NCBI GenBank assembly: GCA_034698045.1 | Contig: JAQGAU010000538.1 | Coordinates: forward strand, 1-26,527 | DNA: 26,527 nt | Reading direction: 5' to 3' | Source: Paramacrobiotus richtersi | Lineage: Eukaryota > Tardigrada > Eutardigrada > Parachela > Macrobiotidae | Made by a program: the position numbers and the translations under genes | Shown here: positions 1 through 9,579 of the stretch, piece by piece | Layout: the number at the start of each line of letters is the position of its first letter | Numbering within the stretch: the first letter of the stretch is position 1 | The notes under the pieces: generated by a model | Database searches by the model: none | What the model was told of the DNA's origin: nothing | What the model saw: only the letters and a program-made list of their open reading frames with translations

Positions 1-100
1 TACGGCGGACGTTTTTTCGGCCCTCCGGACGGTTTTAGCGGTTGCGGGTGAAAAGTGTCCGGCGGACAGGTTTTCCGTCCGGACGGTTTTAGCGGTTACA
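1..100. mobile_element. Right terminal part of a foldback element, cut by the window edge
   Basis: These 100 bases match positions 13671-13770 base for base, which is the right terminal inverted repeat of the complete element at 13129-13770. They end in AGCGGTTACA, after which the sequences diverge (GATGCTC here, TCTGTAAC there), so the element boundary lies near position 100 and the rest of this copy is left of the window. Perfect identity between copies 13.6 kb apart suggests recent movement or gene conversion. Confidence 0.85.
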
Positions 101-1256
101 GATGCTCGTCCTGTTGTATAAATCACTTGATGACTCAAAGTAAGAAAAACGTGCGGTAGGGAACTGCGTTTAGGACACAGTGTGATAGGCTGATGAATGC
201 CAGGAAACTAAACCATGTGCCACGCGCAATAATGGAGTCAAATGAATAAAACGGCACCGTCTGAGTGCCTGTGGGTTTGCACTGAATGTAGCACGCTGAC
301 CTCTGCGTAGTGCATACAAGTCTGACGCTGACCGAAGTTCGCGCTTCCAATTAAGAACTGGGTTGGATTTCAATACACTCAGCTGTTTTGTTAATTACTA
401 ACGAAGAGCTGGAGCTTTGTTTTCTAAAAGGCCCTGCTATGATAACTGCGATTCGCAATGGTTTAGTCCGTCCCTCTTGTGTCCTCCGGAACCGAATTTC
501 CGGCTCCGATACAGATTCCATAGTCCTATTCCGCCAAATGTGCAGGCCGACACCCCTAGTTAATCTGTAATGACATGCTCATAACAATGATAGTGGACGA
601 CGGTCTCGCACGATGGTTAGTTAGGCAGCTTAGTCTTGCCGTTTGATCGTTTGCCCATAATATATTGTGCACTTTCGTCTAAATCGTATGTTTTTCCTAT
701 TTTGTCAGAGGTATCAATTTCCCTAAATTCGTACAGTGCAATTATTCTTGCCCCACCCGTAAGAGAGAGAAAATTAGAAAGGTAAAAAAAAGTATCCAAC
801 AAATTCCTAGTTCCATTCGCTTATAGTATGCTATAAGCAAACGGAACTGGAACTGTAATTGTTACAAACAGTGACAAGGACGGTTCGATTCCACCAGAAA
901 TGCATTTTACGCACAGACATTTCGCATTTTTCCTACAGCGGTTAATCACAATTCACAGCTGAGTTCAAAGTTTGACCAAGACGTGAAACAGGTGGCTCGA
1001 TCAAAGACAGACAACAAATGTTTTTATCTTGATGCATGATTACAAGGTTGCGCAGACAGTTTTAAAAATTAACTTGATGTGTGTAGCATGTTCTAAACTG
1101 TTGTTTGGCTGACTTGCTGTTATTTGTCATTGGAAAAGCGATTTCCGTGAATCGAGCCACAAAGCGCAGCGTGGTTCACATTCGTAACGAATGTTCTAAA
1201 CATCTGTAAGTAGCGCGAACAGTCCGTCTATTACTGAGCATTAAGAAAGTGCAGAA
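101..1256. other. Intergenic; no gene recognised
   Basis: No reading frame here shows domain-like composition or plausible splice structure. The stretch from about 113 (TATAAATCACT) resembles the sequence just after the relic exon ending at 12268, so it may be old downstream flank of a CUB-like gene copy displaced by the element at 1-100. A hairpin at 809-849 is listed separately. The upstream part should contain the promoter of the gene at 1257, but no core promoter element could be assigned. Confidence 0.4.
809..849. repeat. Perfectly spaced short hairpin
   Basis: Two arms of about 18 bases, AGTTCCATTCGCTTATAG and its near reverse complement, face each other across the four-base loop TATG with two mismatches. 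It may be the remains of a small inverted-repeat element. No function can be read from it. Confidence 0.6.
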
Positions 1257-3091
1257 ATGAGTGCGTTCTGGAGGTATTTGCTGCCACTCCATTTCTTCAT
1301 AGTTTGTATTCAAGGAGCGTATGAGTATCCAGAGGGTAAGTTTACGGTTGGCGAATAAACGGTACTCCACCAAGTGTTCCAACAGCGGAATCAAAAAGTA
1401 TATTCAAAAAGCGAGTATTCGTTTGTAGGTTTTATCCATGGTTTTTATCTGTGTATCATTAACCTTGTTTACCAATAGTCGAGCTGGAGAACTACTGCGA
1501 CCAGACCATTTACTTGTCCTGCCCTGATTCCTCGTCCGGTCGGGCGGGAAAGCTGCTTTTCTTCGTTGTTCCTTTGGAGAATTGCTCCGTGAGCGTGCAG
1601 ACCGTGGGCTACTGTAGCGTCAACCATGCCATTTATTTCAATATTCGGTACATATGTATGCCTGTCTAAAGCCCTTATAATTTGGTTTGATGACATCCGA
1701 ATGTTAGCGATCCGAATACCTGAATGCATCATTCAGTATGGTAAAGTTACTAGTTTAGATTTCTTTGTAACATCATTAGTCCAGCTTTTGCCTTCGAAAC
1801 AAACTCCGTCTGTTAGACAGAAATGATACTGCCAAATTTTGGTAGGTGTACGATCGTCATGTACTGTATATGCAAAATTTCTGAAAATCTGTAATGATGC
1901 ATAGCGGTTCTGTTTTATTGGTGGTAGAGTACGTACTATAGTAAGCGTTCTCAAGCGTACGAGCTTGGCGATTATCCAGCGTTATTTGTTCTAGTCGCTC
2001 TGATTTGGCGATGGAGGACTTCGTCGAAGTGTATGAAAACGTGCAGTATGGCAGTAACGGCACGTTAATTAAAAGTATCCCAGGTGGTGCCAGTTTTCGC
2101 GGCTACGACCCATCTTCAGTGGCCCAACTACTGACATCGTATAACACACAACAGCGGCTGAGATTTCACCTCCATCTCGAACCAACAACGGAGACGAACT
2201 ACGCCCATGAAGTACACTTTGACTATACCATTGTGAGACGTACGTACCACCATTTCTTGCAGACTGCAGTCAATTAAAGCTGTAAATATTAACATATCCC
2301 TGAAAATATTTGGTTGGCGATCAGTCCAATATGGTACCGTTCGGTTACGGTGTAAAACTGTTGTGCATAAGACGGTCCCGTGTTTTAAAATAATGCCAAC
2401 TCATTAAACCCTAGCAATTTCAGTGGCACCGGCACTAGATTTTACACGAGAATAATTTCCGTCTTTTGACTGTAATATTATAACTAAATTATTACAATTA
2501 TTCTCGTATAAAATCCTGTGCCGGTCCTTTGTTGGCAGTCGTAGTGCAAACTGGGCGCGGCTTTTTTTTCAAACACTGGCATGTGGTACCATTGATGACT
2601 GTAGGTGCCTTGCTCTATCACTTCACAGTTCCGCTTATTTTCTTTCAAACAGAAACCTCACGATCGGAAGAGGGTTACTGTCGCGTACTGAACGGATACA
2701 TTCCCAATGAAATTATCTGCTCCGACAGCAGCTCATTCCTCTGGCGCGTCAACTGTCCTGCGGCATACAGTCCAGCAATCGGCATAACCAATCGCGCATC
2801 CGGACAGCAGACTAACATACAAAAATTAGCTGTCAGTGCAATGTAAATCATGCCCATGCCTCCGTAACTCGGGTTTGCTAGGTTTTGATGTGCTTTTGTG
2901 GTGTATGATTAAATGTCATGTTTCCTAGATTTATTGTTGTGGCCACTGGCATTCTTCCAATCAACGGTAAAAGTGACGGTCTAAACCCACCATATAATAG
3001 AGTCAGGATACACTCAGAGTCCCGGTACAGTGAACTAGCTTGTAACGAGCGAAATCTCAATGACATGAGATCAATGAAAGGAGAATCCTGA
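1257..3091 (+). CDS. Five-exon gene for a CUB-like single-pass membrane protein
   Basis: Predicted exons are 1257-1335, 1479-1647, 1995-2239, 2653-2842 and 2929-3091. Introns are 143, 347, 413 and 86 bp, all GT-AG with pyrimidine-rich acceptors, and phases 1, 2, 1 and 2 match at every junction, giving 281 codons. Exon 1 starts at an ATG followed by a hydrophobic signal peptide (residues 1-21, ending near QGA) and has a strong GTAAGT donor. Residues about 30-163 resemble a CUB domain: cysteines 33, 41, 62 and 72, then the typical acidic strand DFVEVYEN at 91-98. Three more cysteines (174, 187, 199) lie before a hydrophobic helix at 223-239 built across the last junction. The tail of about 42 residues holds SRYSEL (259-264), which fits a YxxL sorting or ITIM-like motif. 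A type I surface protein is inferred. Stopping at the TAA at 2844 instead would give a 228-residue form without the helix. The precise family is not recognised. Confidence 0.65.
2428..2525. mobile_element. Small inverted-repeat element inside intron 3
   Basis: Arms of 30 bases (2428-2457 and 2496-2525) are reverse complements with three mismatches, running from ACCGGCAC inward to GAGAATAATT. The AT-rich centre holds a second palindrome, TGTAATA/TATTACA. The size and layout fit a MITE. No target duplication is visible. It lies wholly within the predicted 413-bp intron 3 of the CUB-like gene and should leave splicing intact. Confidence 0.65.
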
Positions 3092-3268
3092 CACTAGCAG
3101 TGACACTGACACACTGTGATGATTCTGCAAGCTGCAGGTTTGCAATATTTAGTACGTCGCACGCGTTTCCGTTTAATTTAACTTCCAACACAGATGACGC
3201 CTAAATTATAACTCGTAAAAAGTCTGCCTGCTCAAGCTATTCTCAATCAGGGAAGTAGTAAAATGTTA

Positions 3269-3339
3269 CTATTTATTACTTATTAAGTAAATAACATCTG
3301 GTTTCTGGGTAAAAAAGTAAACAGTAAGTAAATAAATAG
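3269..3339. repeat. AT-rich inverted repeat
   Basis: CTATTTATTACTTA at 3269 is repeated in inverted form at 3325-3339 (TAAGTAAATAAATAG) with about 40 bases between the arms. The left arm also folds on itself. It may be a decayed MITE. Low-complexity AT content makes chance partly possible. Confidence 0.4.
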
Positions 3340-3505
3340 CAGAGGCAGAATTGGTACGATAGTCACTACAGCGTGTCGTGCGTAGAAGTGTGCAAAGCGC
3401 GCACTGGTTCTGTCTGTCTTATTTCCTTGAGTGCATGGAGAACTACCGATTACATAGCTTCCGACGTGGCAATGCGTAACAGTACCTTTATAAATAAAAC
3501 TGGTA

Positions 3506-3645
3506 TTTATCCGACCTGCTAGCTAATGACCTTTCGTCCGCACGAGCGATTCTTTAAGAATAAGCTGTTACCTTCCTGGTTGTGCCCTTCTTCCGATCCG
3601 TGCTTCCTGACCTTAATAAGTCAACTTTCTTGTCTCTGATCCCGT
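3506..3645. repeat. Tandem-unit spacer block, copy upstream of R1
   Basis: This block is clearly related to 6449-6600. Shared words include CCGCAC(G/A)AGCGATTCT, CCTTCCTGGT and TTAATAAGTCA. It shows that duplication included several hundred bases of noncoding sequence as well as the receptor gene. Confidence 0.65.
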
Positions 3646-3974
3646 TCCCATCCTAACAGCTAAGTAATGACCCTGCAAGTGCTTGGATTAAGCCTACCAG
3701 TTTGGGGTGCTGCTGCGTTGCTCTATTACTTGTAGGAAAACGTTGACAGCCTTATTCACTGTACAACATACGTATAACTACCTACACAACTGTGTACAGG
3801 AAGTAATGGAAAACATTTTTTCAACCCATTCGATTTGGCCGACAAGGAGATTGCTTGGATCAGTCGGCAGTGCTGCAAAACAACAAAAACAAGGCTACCG
3901 CGTATTTCTCGTGGCTAATTGAACTGCAGGGATGACTTCAAGGCTGACTCCAAGCCTCAAGTATTTGCGCAAAT

Positions 3975-4137
3975 GCAGTATGAATCACGGAGATTATTAC
4001 AGAGTAGTAATTCGTTAAATTTTTCAGATTTAACTGAAATCTATCCGACACTCCACTTTGTTTATTTTGTTGGTCTTAATGCTTTTTCAGTTGGTGTACA
4101 GTATTAACAAAATCGAATTATTAGCTTGCGCCAGAAG
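3975..4137 (-). repeat. Spacer segment inverted relative to the R2 and R3 units
   Basis: This segment matches the reverse complement of about 7205-7360, sharing AATCACGGAGAT, ATTACAGAGTA, CACTCCAC and GGTCTTAATGCTTTT. The sequences on both sides match the R2 unit in direct orientation. The spacer upstream of R3 (about 10530-10580) has the R2 orientation, so the flip most likely occurred in the R1 unit. Confidence 0.6.
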
Positions 4138-4498
4138 GTGAGGATCTCTAACGAAAAACTTAATCCCTATGTCGTTGATATCAGCAGGCTCTTCCGCTAG
4201 CGCATTGAGTTAAAGATGGTAACGCTGCATTTACTAACAGCCACCGTTAATTCTTCGCTGGTTCCGGCAAAGCGCCCGTGCTTCCAGTGCGGCGCAGTCA
4301 TAGTACCGGTGCCCCGAACACATTAATACCAAATTCGAGAGATATATACCAAAAAGATCAAATCTAGCAACACTATTCGCTCGTTTCCGGTACATTCTGC
4401 GAGCACTATTAGGTATAGCTGTAATTTCCGTTTGAGAATTCACTCTCGCACAATATCTAAGAAATCGGAACTGCTAAACATTCGTTACCGGTAGTAGG

Positions 4499-4575
4499 TG
4501 TTCGTGCAACCGGAACAACATGCCGCCGGAGCACAGGTCAAACCAATATGATTACAAAGACAAGATAAACTTTTC
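4499..4575 (+). promoter_or_regulatory. Conserved upstream block, copy of R1
   Basis: This is a short, divergent copy of a block found upstream of every receptor copy, centred on CATGCCGCC (4519-4527) and followed by GATTACAAAGA. It may be promoter or leader sequence. The role is inferred from position and conservation only. Confidence 0.4.
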
Positions 4576-4605
4576 TAGGAGTTCTTTTCTTTTTGAGGAT
4601 CGTAC

Positions 4606-4634
4606 AATCACTACGAAGTTCCGGAGTAGTGATT
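4606..4634. repeat. Short hairpin upstream of R1
   Basis: AATCACTAC (4606-4614) and GTAGTGATT (4626-4634) are perfect reverse complements separated by 11 bases. It is not found at the same place in the other units. Confidence 0.45.
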
Positions 4635-4828
4635 ATCTTGTAACTGTGGCGCACAATCGAACGGAAATATAGTACTATGACATTTCAGCTCAGTTAGGCG
4701 CGCGTCTAAGTGTTACGCGCCAAAATGTCGTGATATGTACGGGAAATAGTGCCTATAAAGATTGTGGCGCACCGGTTATTTCTCGTGCACCTCTTCTTTT
4801 TACGCAACCGTTAACGAATAAGGTCAAA

Positions 4829-5898
4829 ATGAGCAGCTTAATGAACGGTACTGCAACCGGCATGGATCCGTCCACGAGCAACATCAGCATGCTTTCTTTT
4901 GCAAACGGCACTGCTACAGTGGCACATTGGGGCTTCTCGCCCATCTTGAAAACAATTCTTTGTCCCTGTGTGATGATCTTGAACGGCACAGTCCTTTTCC
5001 TATTCGTTATCAAAACTCCTCTACACAAGCCTTTTAACATTTACCTAGCTAACCTTCTTATAGCCAATTTGTGCTTCGAAGTACTCAGCACACCCTTCGA
5101 AGTCATCAAATCCGTCCATCGCACGTGGTGGCTGGGCCACGTCGTCTGCACAGCTCACCTTTACGGAAATTGGATTGTGGGAGCTGTTATGGTTTACTCT
5201 CATCTTCTTATTACGGTCATCGAATTTGGGCTGTGACCTTTCCGCATTCGTATCGGTGGAATAATTCCAAGAAAACGTCTTGTATACTTTGTTTTTCAGC
5301 ATGGGTTTTGGTCCACTGCATGTGCCTCCCGCTCGTCATAATTGATGCAGTGTACTACCGTCGACCCGTATCAGCGGGATGCTTCTTGAACATTGATTCC
5401 TTAGCCGATTATTATTCAGCATATCAAATCGTACAGTTCCTGTTGCCGAATTTTATCGTCATTGCAGCCTACCCGTATCTTTGGTGGATGAGCGGTCGGG
5501 GTCGGTTTCGCAGAGCCGTTCGGCCTACGCAAAATGACAACGCTAATCCAACTGAACAGCGCCAATCCACGCAGCGCACAAAAGGAACAACATTGTCCAC
5601 TGTGGTTACGGTGCCGATACAGGCACCTTCCTGTGCGCGGCCTGTGGATAAAGAAAGCCATCGCGCTTTTACTGTTCTGACATTGCTTACTATCAGTGTG
5701 ACCGTTTGCTGGACGCCGTCAAATATCCTGTTCACACTGGGGAGCAGTGGTTTTATGGAAATCGATTACCAGTCGGCGTTTTTTCATGTGTCAATTGTTT
5801 TAGTCATGCTCCAGCCGGCGTTGGATCCCATACTTTTTGTGGCCACGGTATCCGATCTGCGGAAAACGCTTTTTAAATTATTTGCGTTGGCTGGATAA
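4829..5898 (+). pseudogene. Class A GPCR copy R1, frameshifted in TM3
   Basis: The start is the ATG in GTCAAAATGAGCAGC, the same context as in all other copies. The first frame carries a glycosylatable N-terminus, TM1, TM2 and most of TM3, then stops at 5234 after losing one base around 5219-5222, where intact copies read GGTCAATCGCATTTGGG. The frame resumes one base over and stays open through TM4-TM7 (CWTP of TM6, DPILF of TM7) to the TAA at 5896. Everything except the one-base loss looks functional, so this is either a young pseudogene or a sequencing error. The truncated product would lack the G-protein contact region at the end of TM3. TM2 lacks the usual Asp (Asn instead). A TATAAA sequence at 4754 lies 75 bases upstream of the start. 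Confidence 0.85.
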
Positions 5899-5913
5899 CA
5901 GAGATTCGATAAA

Positions 5914-5919
5914 AATAAA
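5914..5919 (+). terminator. Possible polyadenylation signal of R1
   Basis: AATAAA sits 16 bases after the R1 stop codon. Such close spacing would give an extremely short 3' UTR, so the second AATAAA at 6124 is an alternative. The motif is common by chance in AT-rich DNA. Confidence 0.25.
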
Positions 5920-6448
5920 TGTTCTCTAAACAAACGTCATAACAGACGTTTCCGAACAAGAACTCACTTTATCTCCAGTGTGACAAGTAGAGATCTGACA
6001 ACCGTTCTTCTCAACCGTTCCTGACTACTTACCTCCAATCACGAAAAATCACGTCGACTATGTCATGTGTAAATGTGAACACAAATATTTTGAAAGTGTG
6101 ATGTTGCCTGCAAAACAGTGCAAAATAAAAATATAACTGTACGTTAGAATGAAAACTCCAATAAATGCATCCTGCACTGTTGGGCTTTCATTCTCTTATG
6201 CGTTTCCTGTAGGCAACGAGATGTCGGATGCGGTAGCGTATGTATGGCGGTGGCCCGTTTGTTGTACTATATGGACAACTTTAAACTTTACTACAGGTTT
6301 TTACCAGACCAACCTGAGTTCCGCCGATATCAGTGGTCGATAAATATTGTAGTTTGGAGGACTCAACTCAGGAGTAGTCTAGAGGGAACCACTGCTCGTT
6401 TACGTTCCGACATGCTTACAGTAATGGAACTTTTCTAAGCAAATCAGT

Positions 6449-6600
6449 GTTTATCTGGCCTATGTGCCAGGCGAGCAAGATGGCTCATGCCGTTTCCTCC
6501 GCACAAGCGATTCTCTAATTATAAACCGTGACCTTCCTGGTGGTTCATTGCTCCGTGCTTCTTGAGCTTAATAAGTCATCTTTCTTGTCTTCTGATCCGG
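6449..6600. repeat. Tandem-unit spacer block, copy upstream of R2
   Basis: This is the partner of 3506-3645. It marks the start of the second unit of the array about 2.95 kb after the first. The similarity is patchy, with small indels, so the duplication is older than the R-gene lesions appear to be. Confidence 0.65.
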
Positions 6601-6964
6601 GTCAAACGCTGAATTATTTGAGAAGGAGATGTGTTTGAACTTTTCACCGCTGTTGCGTAATAAAAGGACGTTGCGCGCACCAAGGAATTGTTACAGGCTC
6701 TCTACTGATGTGCTGGCTATGACAAATAACCAAGCAGCGATGTGTACCGTTTGCAGATGCGCAAAGGCTTCGTCTATACAGACTATACTTATGACAATGT
6801 ATAGAAAATCACCAACCAGTTTTGGGCGTTGCTGCACTATTTGTCCGTTCAGAAAAATTCTTTGACTGTTTTATTCAGTGTAAAGTGTTGGTAGCCGGAT
6901 AATTACTGATAACAATTGCGTAAGTAATGCAAAACAATTCTGAACCCTGTCAAAAGCCGGCTTG

Positions 6965-7065
6965 ACCATAAGATTATTCTGAAATGGTTTATGTATGGCT
7001 GACGTCACAAGGCGGAATAATCAAAATTCGAATGATCAACATAATCAGACGAATAATCTTCATGG
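6965..7065. mobile_element. Small inverted-repeat element in the R2 unit
   Basis: CCATAAGATTATTC (6965-6978) is matched in inverted form by GAATAATCTTCATGG (7051-7065). The matching spacer upstream of R1 lacks this stretch, which supports an insertion of about 100 bp. No target duplication was identified. Confidence 0.45.
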
Positions 7066-7654
7066 TGAAACTGGCTAATTTAGGTGGCAAGGCACTAGCT
7101 TCGAGTAGTTTGCTTGGATCAGTCATAGACCTGTGCTGCAGCACAAAAGTTTCCAAGGAGTTCTCGTCGCTAGTTAAACTGCTAGCCTCTTTACCCTGTG
7201 CGGCACGATATCGATTCGATTCTGCTGACACACAAGTTGGAAAAGCATCAAGACCAAAATAAATAAATAATGTGGAGTGTACGTCAGGTTGATCTGCGTA
7301 TAATCTGAAATATTCAGTGAAATACTCTGTAATCGATGCCGGGATCTCCGTGATTCCTAGTGAAATGTGCACACATACTCGATCACTAACGAGAAATTTA
7401 ATTTCCAGTTTCGCCGATGTCAGTATGCTCTCCCGCTAGGGCACTGATCTAGAGATAGCAACGGTATTACCCGTGCATTTCGGTGTGATGTACGGTGTCC
7501 TTACCAAATTGCACCATTCATTTTTCAATGATTCCTTCAAGGATGTGACTTTCGCATCTCTACACTAATTTACATTTGCTGTTGGTGGATTAAGAAAAGC
7601 AGCTCGCGTTTAATCACCTAAGCTAAATGTTGACCGCAGCTCAAGATGACGTAT

Positions 7655-7815
7655 TCACAACGGAAATTAAAAGGTCTGTGCAGCCGGTGAAACCTGCCGC
7701 CAAAGCATATCTGCAATCTCTGCCATTACAAACGAAGATGAGATTTGCCGCAACCCATTCTTCTCGCGGATCCTGCATGCTGCGACTAAGTCGCACTGAC
7801 AAATTACTAATTTGA
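7655..7815 (+). promoter_or_regulatory. Conserved upstream block, copy of R2
   Basis: It contains the shared order ACAACGGAAATTA, TCTGTGCAGCCGGTGAAAC, a CATGCCGCC core here changed to CCTGCCGCC (7693-7701), CATTACAAACGAAGATGA and ATCCTGCATGC. The block recurs before all seven receptors, 310-480 bases before the start codon in the longer units. It is a candidate promoter or 5' UTR element. Confidence 0.45.
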
Positions 7816-7930
7816 AATTTGGCAGTGATTTCTTGCTTGTGTGCACGCATTTGAATGGAAATACCGTGTCAGCAAAATTCTGGCGCAGTTTATATCCCAT
7901 GGGATTCAATCAATGACCTTCTACCAGCCC

Positions 7931-8128
7931 TGTCGTGTTTCATATCAATCGAACACGAAAGATCATGAACGAATGCACTATGTCTGTCTGTTAACTATGA
8001 GTAATGGGGACATGCATATCTGATGAACATTTTCTTATTTGCCGCCCATAACAACACAGAAATCTGAGAAAAAACCCGCCTCAATAGCCTGCCACTTCCT
8101 CACACCAACGTCAGCGTCTCAAATCAAA
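7931..8128 (+). promoter_or_regulatory. Long leader block of R2
   Basis: A leader of about 190 bases runs from TTTCATATCAATCGAACAC through TAACTATGAGTAATGG and TTGCCGCCCATAA to the start codon. It is shared with R4, R6 and R7 but missing from R1 and R5. An in-frame TTG at 8039 extends the open frame upstream, but the ATG at 8129 is the conserved start. Confidence 0.45.
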
Positions 8129-9181
8129 ATGAGCAGCTCAACGAACAGTACTGCGAACCTCATGAATGCGTCCGCAGGCAATATCAGCATTGTTTCCTTC
8201 GCTGCAACCGTAGCACACTGGAACTTTTCGCCCATATTAAATACGATTATTTGTCCATGTGTAATGATCCTAAACGGTGCAATCGTTTTTCTCGTCGTTA
8301 TCCAAAGGTCTCTACATCAGCCTTTTAACATCTACCTAACTAATCTACTAATTGCGAATTTATGCTTCGATGTTCTCGGCACTCCTTTCCAAATCGTCAA
8401 ATCTCTGTATCGCTCGTGGTCGCTGGGATCCGTCGTCTGCACGGTTCACATGTATGGGAATTGGGTCGTTGCAGCAGCCATGATCTATTCTCATCTCTTG
8501 ATCACGGTCATTCGCATTTGGGCTGTCACGTTTCCGCATTCATATCGAAATTACAATACCAAGAAGATGGCTTGTATACTTTGCTGTTCGGCATGGGTTT
8601 TGGTTCACTGCGTGTCCCTCCCGATTGTCATTTTGGATGCTATGTATTACCGCCGACCAATAGCAACGGGCTGCGCCTTGAACACTGTCTCATTAACCGA
8701 TTATAATTTAGGATATTATATCGTAATGTTCCTGTTGCCGAACTTTATCATTATTGCAGCATACCCGTATCTTTGGTGGATGAGTGTACGGCGGCGGTTT
8801 CGTCATGTCATTGGGCCGCGTGGAAATGACAACGTTAACACGACAGAACAACGACTATCCACGCTGCGCACACAAGGAACACCATCGTTCAATGCTGTTG
8901 CAGTGCCGACTCAAGGGGCTTCCGGAGCCCGGCTGACTGATAAAGAAGGCCCTTGCGCTTTTACTGTTTTAACGTTGCTTACGATCAGTGTGACCGTTTG
9001 CTGGACCCCGACAAATATATTTTTCACGTTGGGAAGCTTTATCGAAATCGATTACGAGTCGGCGCTGTTTCATGCGGCAGTTGTTCTATTCATCTTGCAG
9101 CCGGCGTTGGATCCCGTACTCTTTTTTGCCACGGTGCCTGGTCTTCGAACAGCGTTTTTCGAGCTGTTTCGGCGGGGTTAG
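8129..9181 (+). CDS. Class A (rhodopsin-like) GPCR, copy R2, intact
   Basis: This is a complete 350-residue single-exon receptor. The ATG in AATCAAAATGAGC matches the start of every paralogue. The N-terminus carries sequons at N6, N13 and N18 and no signal peptide. Approximate helices are TM1 36-58 (N49 as 1.50), TM2 66-90 with N77 at the place of Asp2.50, TM3 101-132, TM4 147-169 (W156), TM5 195-217 (P204 and Y212, the 5.50/5.58 pair), TM6 277-301 with CWTP at 291-294, and TM7 309-335 ending in DPVLF (328-332) in place of NPxxY. C104 and C182 can form the usual TM3-ECL2 disulphide. Arg129 (3.50) is kept, but position 3.49 is Ile where paralogues have Asn. A short helix 8 ends the protein at residue 350, so there is no phosphorylation-rich tail. 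The ligand is unknown. A lineage-specific sensory or peptide receptor is inferred from the tandem expansion. Confidence 0.9.
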   Translation: MSSSTNSTANLMNASAGNISIVSFAATVAHWNFSPILNTIICPCVMILNGAIVFLVVIQRSLHQPFNIYLTNLLIANLCFDVLGTPFQIVKSLYRSWSLGSVVCTVHMYGNWVVAAAMIYSHLLITVIRIWAVTFPHSYRNYNTKKMACILCCSAWVLVHCVSLPIVILDAMYYRRPIATGCALNTVSLTDYNLGYYIVMFLLPNFIIIAAYPYLWWMSVRRRFRHVIGPRGNDNVNTTEQRLSTLRTQGTPSFNAVAVPTQGASGARLTDKEGPCAFTVLTLLTISVTVCWTPTNIFFTLGSFIEIDYESALFHAAVVLFILQPALDPVLFFATVPGLRTAFFELFRRG

Positions 9182-9579
9182 TAATAGACAGAATTTTTGC
9201 TATGATTATGAAGGTATCTTTAGACGATTCCAAACAAAATCTCACAATCCTTCCGGTGCAAAAATTCGATCACCCATGTCCGAGGAAAACTTTATTTTGC
9301 CTAAATCAACGAACGCATTGTTCCATGCATCATTGAAACCCGGTTTTTTGTTCGAATTCTTTTCACTGAACCTTTGCCACGGAATGCGCACTAGCCGGGA
9401 ACCGCACGCGCATCTCGTATATTGTAACTCATTTACAGAAAAGTGTTGTCGGATTTTTGCCCACAAACTGCAGTATCGGATCTTGTTTCATCTTTCCTGC
9501 TTGCGCGGACGAAAACTGCCACTGAAATTTTTACGCACTAACCTGCAGGTTACCCGCTTTTACTATCATATTATCTCGT
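9182..9579. repeat. 3' flank of R2, shared with R5 and R6 flanks
   Basis: No gene. The stretch around 9380-9417 (GGAATGCGCAC, CCGCACGCGCATCTCG) and the end (CAGGTTACCCGC, about 9545) match the flanks after R5 (about 19030) and R6 (about 23985 and 24530). The similarity stops near 9580, where the relic CUB-like exons begin, which marks a rearrangement breakpoint. Confidence 0.5.

Larger units (their letters stand above)
3092..4828. other. Spacer between the CUB-like gene and receptor copy R1
   Basis: No gene recognised. From about 3506 onward this is the first upstream unit of the receptor array and matches the spacer upstream of R2 in blocks (3506-3645 with 6449-6600; 3700-3925 with 6825-7190; 4138-4225 with 7380-7475), with one block inverted (3975-4137). 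Short frames inside are not conserved in the matching unit and are taken as chance. Confidence 0.5.
5899..8128. other. Spacer between R1 and R2
   Basis: No gene recognised. AATAAA sequences at 5914 and 6124 could serve as polyadenylation signals for R1. From 6449 the sequence repeats the spacer upstream of R1. It also holds a small inverted-repeat element (6965-7065), the conserved upstream block (7655-7815) and the long leader block (7931-8128). The open frame at 6149-6343 is not conserved in other units. Confidence 0.5.

Noticed and set aside
2529..2652. Reading exon 4 of the CUB-like gene as a stand-alone 105-residue protein
   Set aside because: The first 41 codons are intron sequence ending in a strong acceptor (TTTTCTTTCAAACAG), the phase matches exon 3 and there is no ATG at the frame start.
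6149..6343. A 64-residue plus-strand frame with a possible signal sequence after R1
   Set aside because: No splice or domain evidence, not conserved after other copies, and it overlaps another equally long frame.
7641..7909. Minus-strand frames in the conserved upstream block that end with similar peptides (…PAAQTF) before R2, R3 and R7
   Set aside because: The shared end reflects DNA conservation of the block. The frames diverge upstream, differ in length and lack a common start, so they are not treated as genes.
8039..8128. In-frame extension of R2 to an upstream TTG
   Set aside because: The ATG at 8129 is conserved in sequence context in all copies, and the upstream part is the shared noncoding leader. 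In R1 and R5 the leader is missing.
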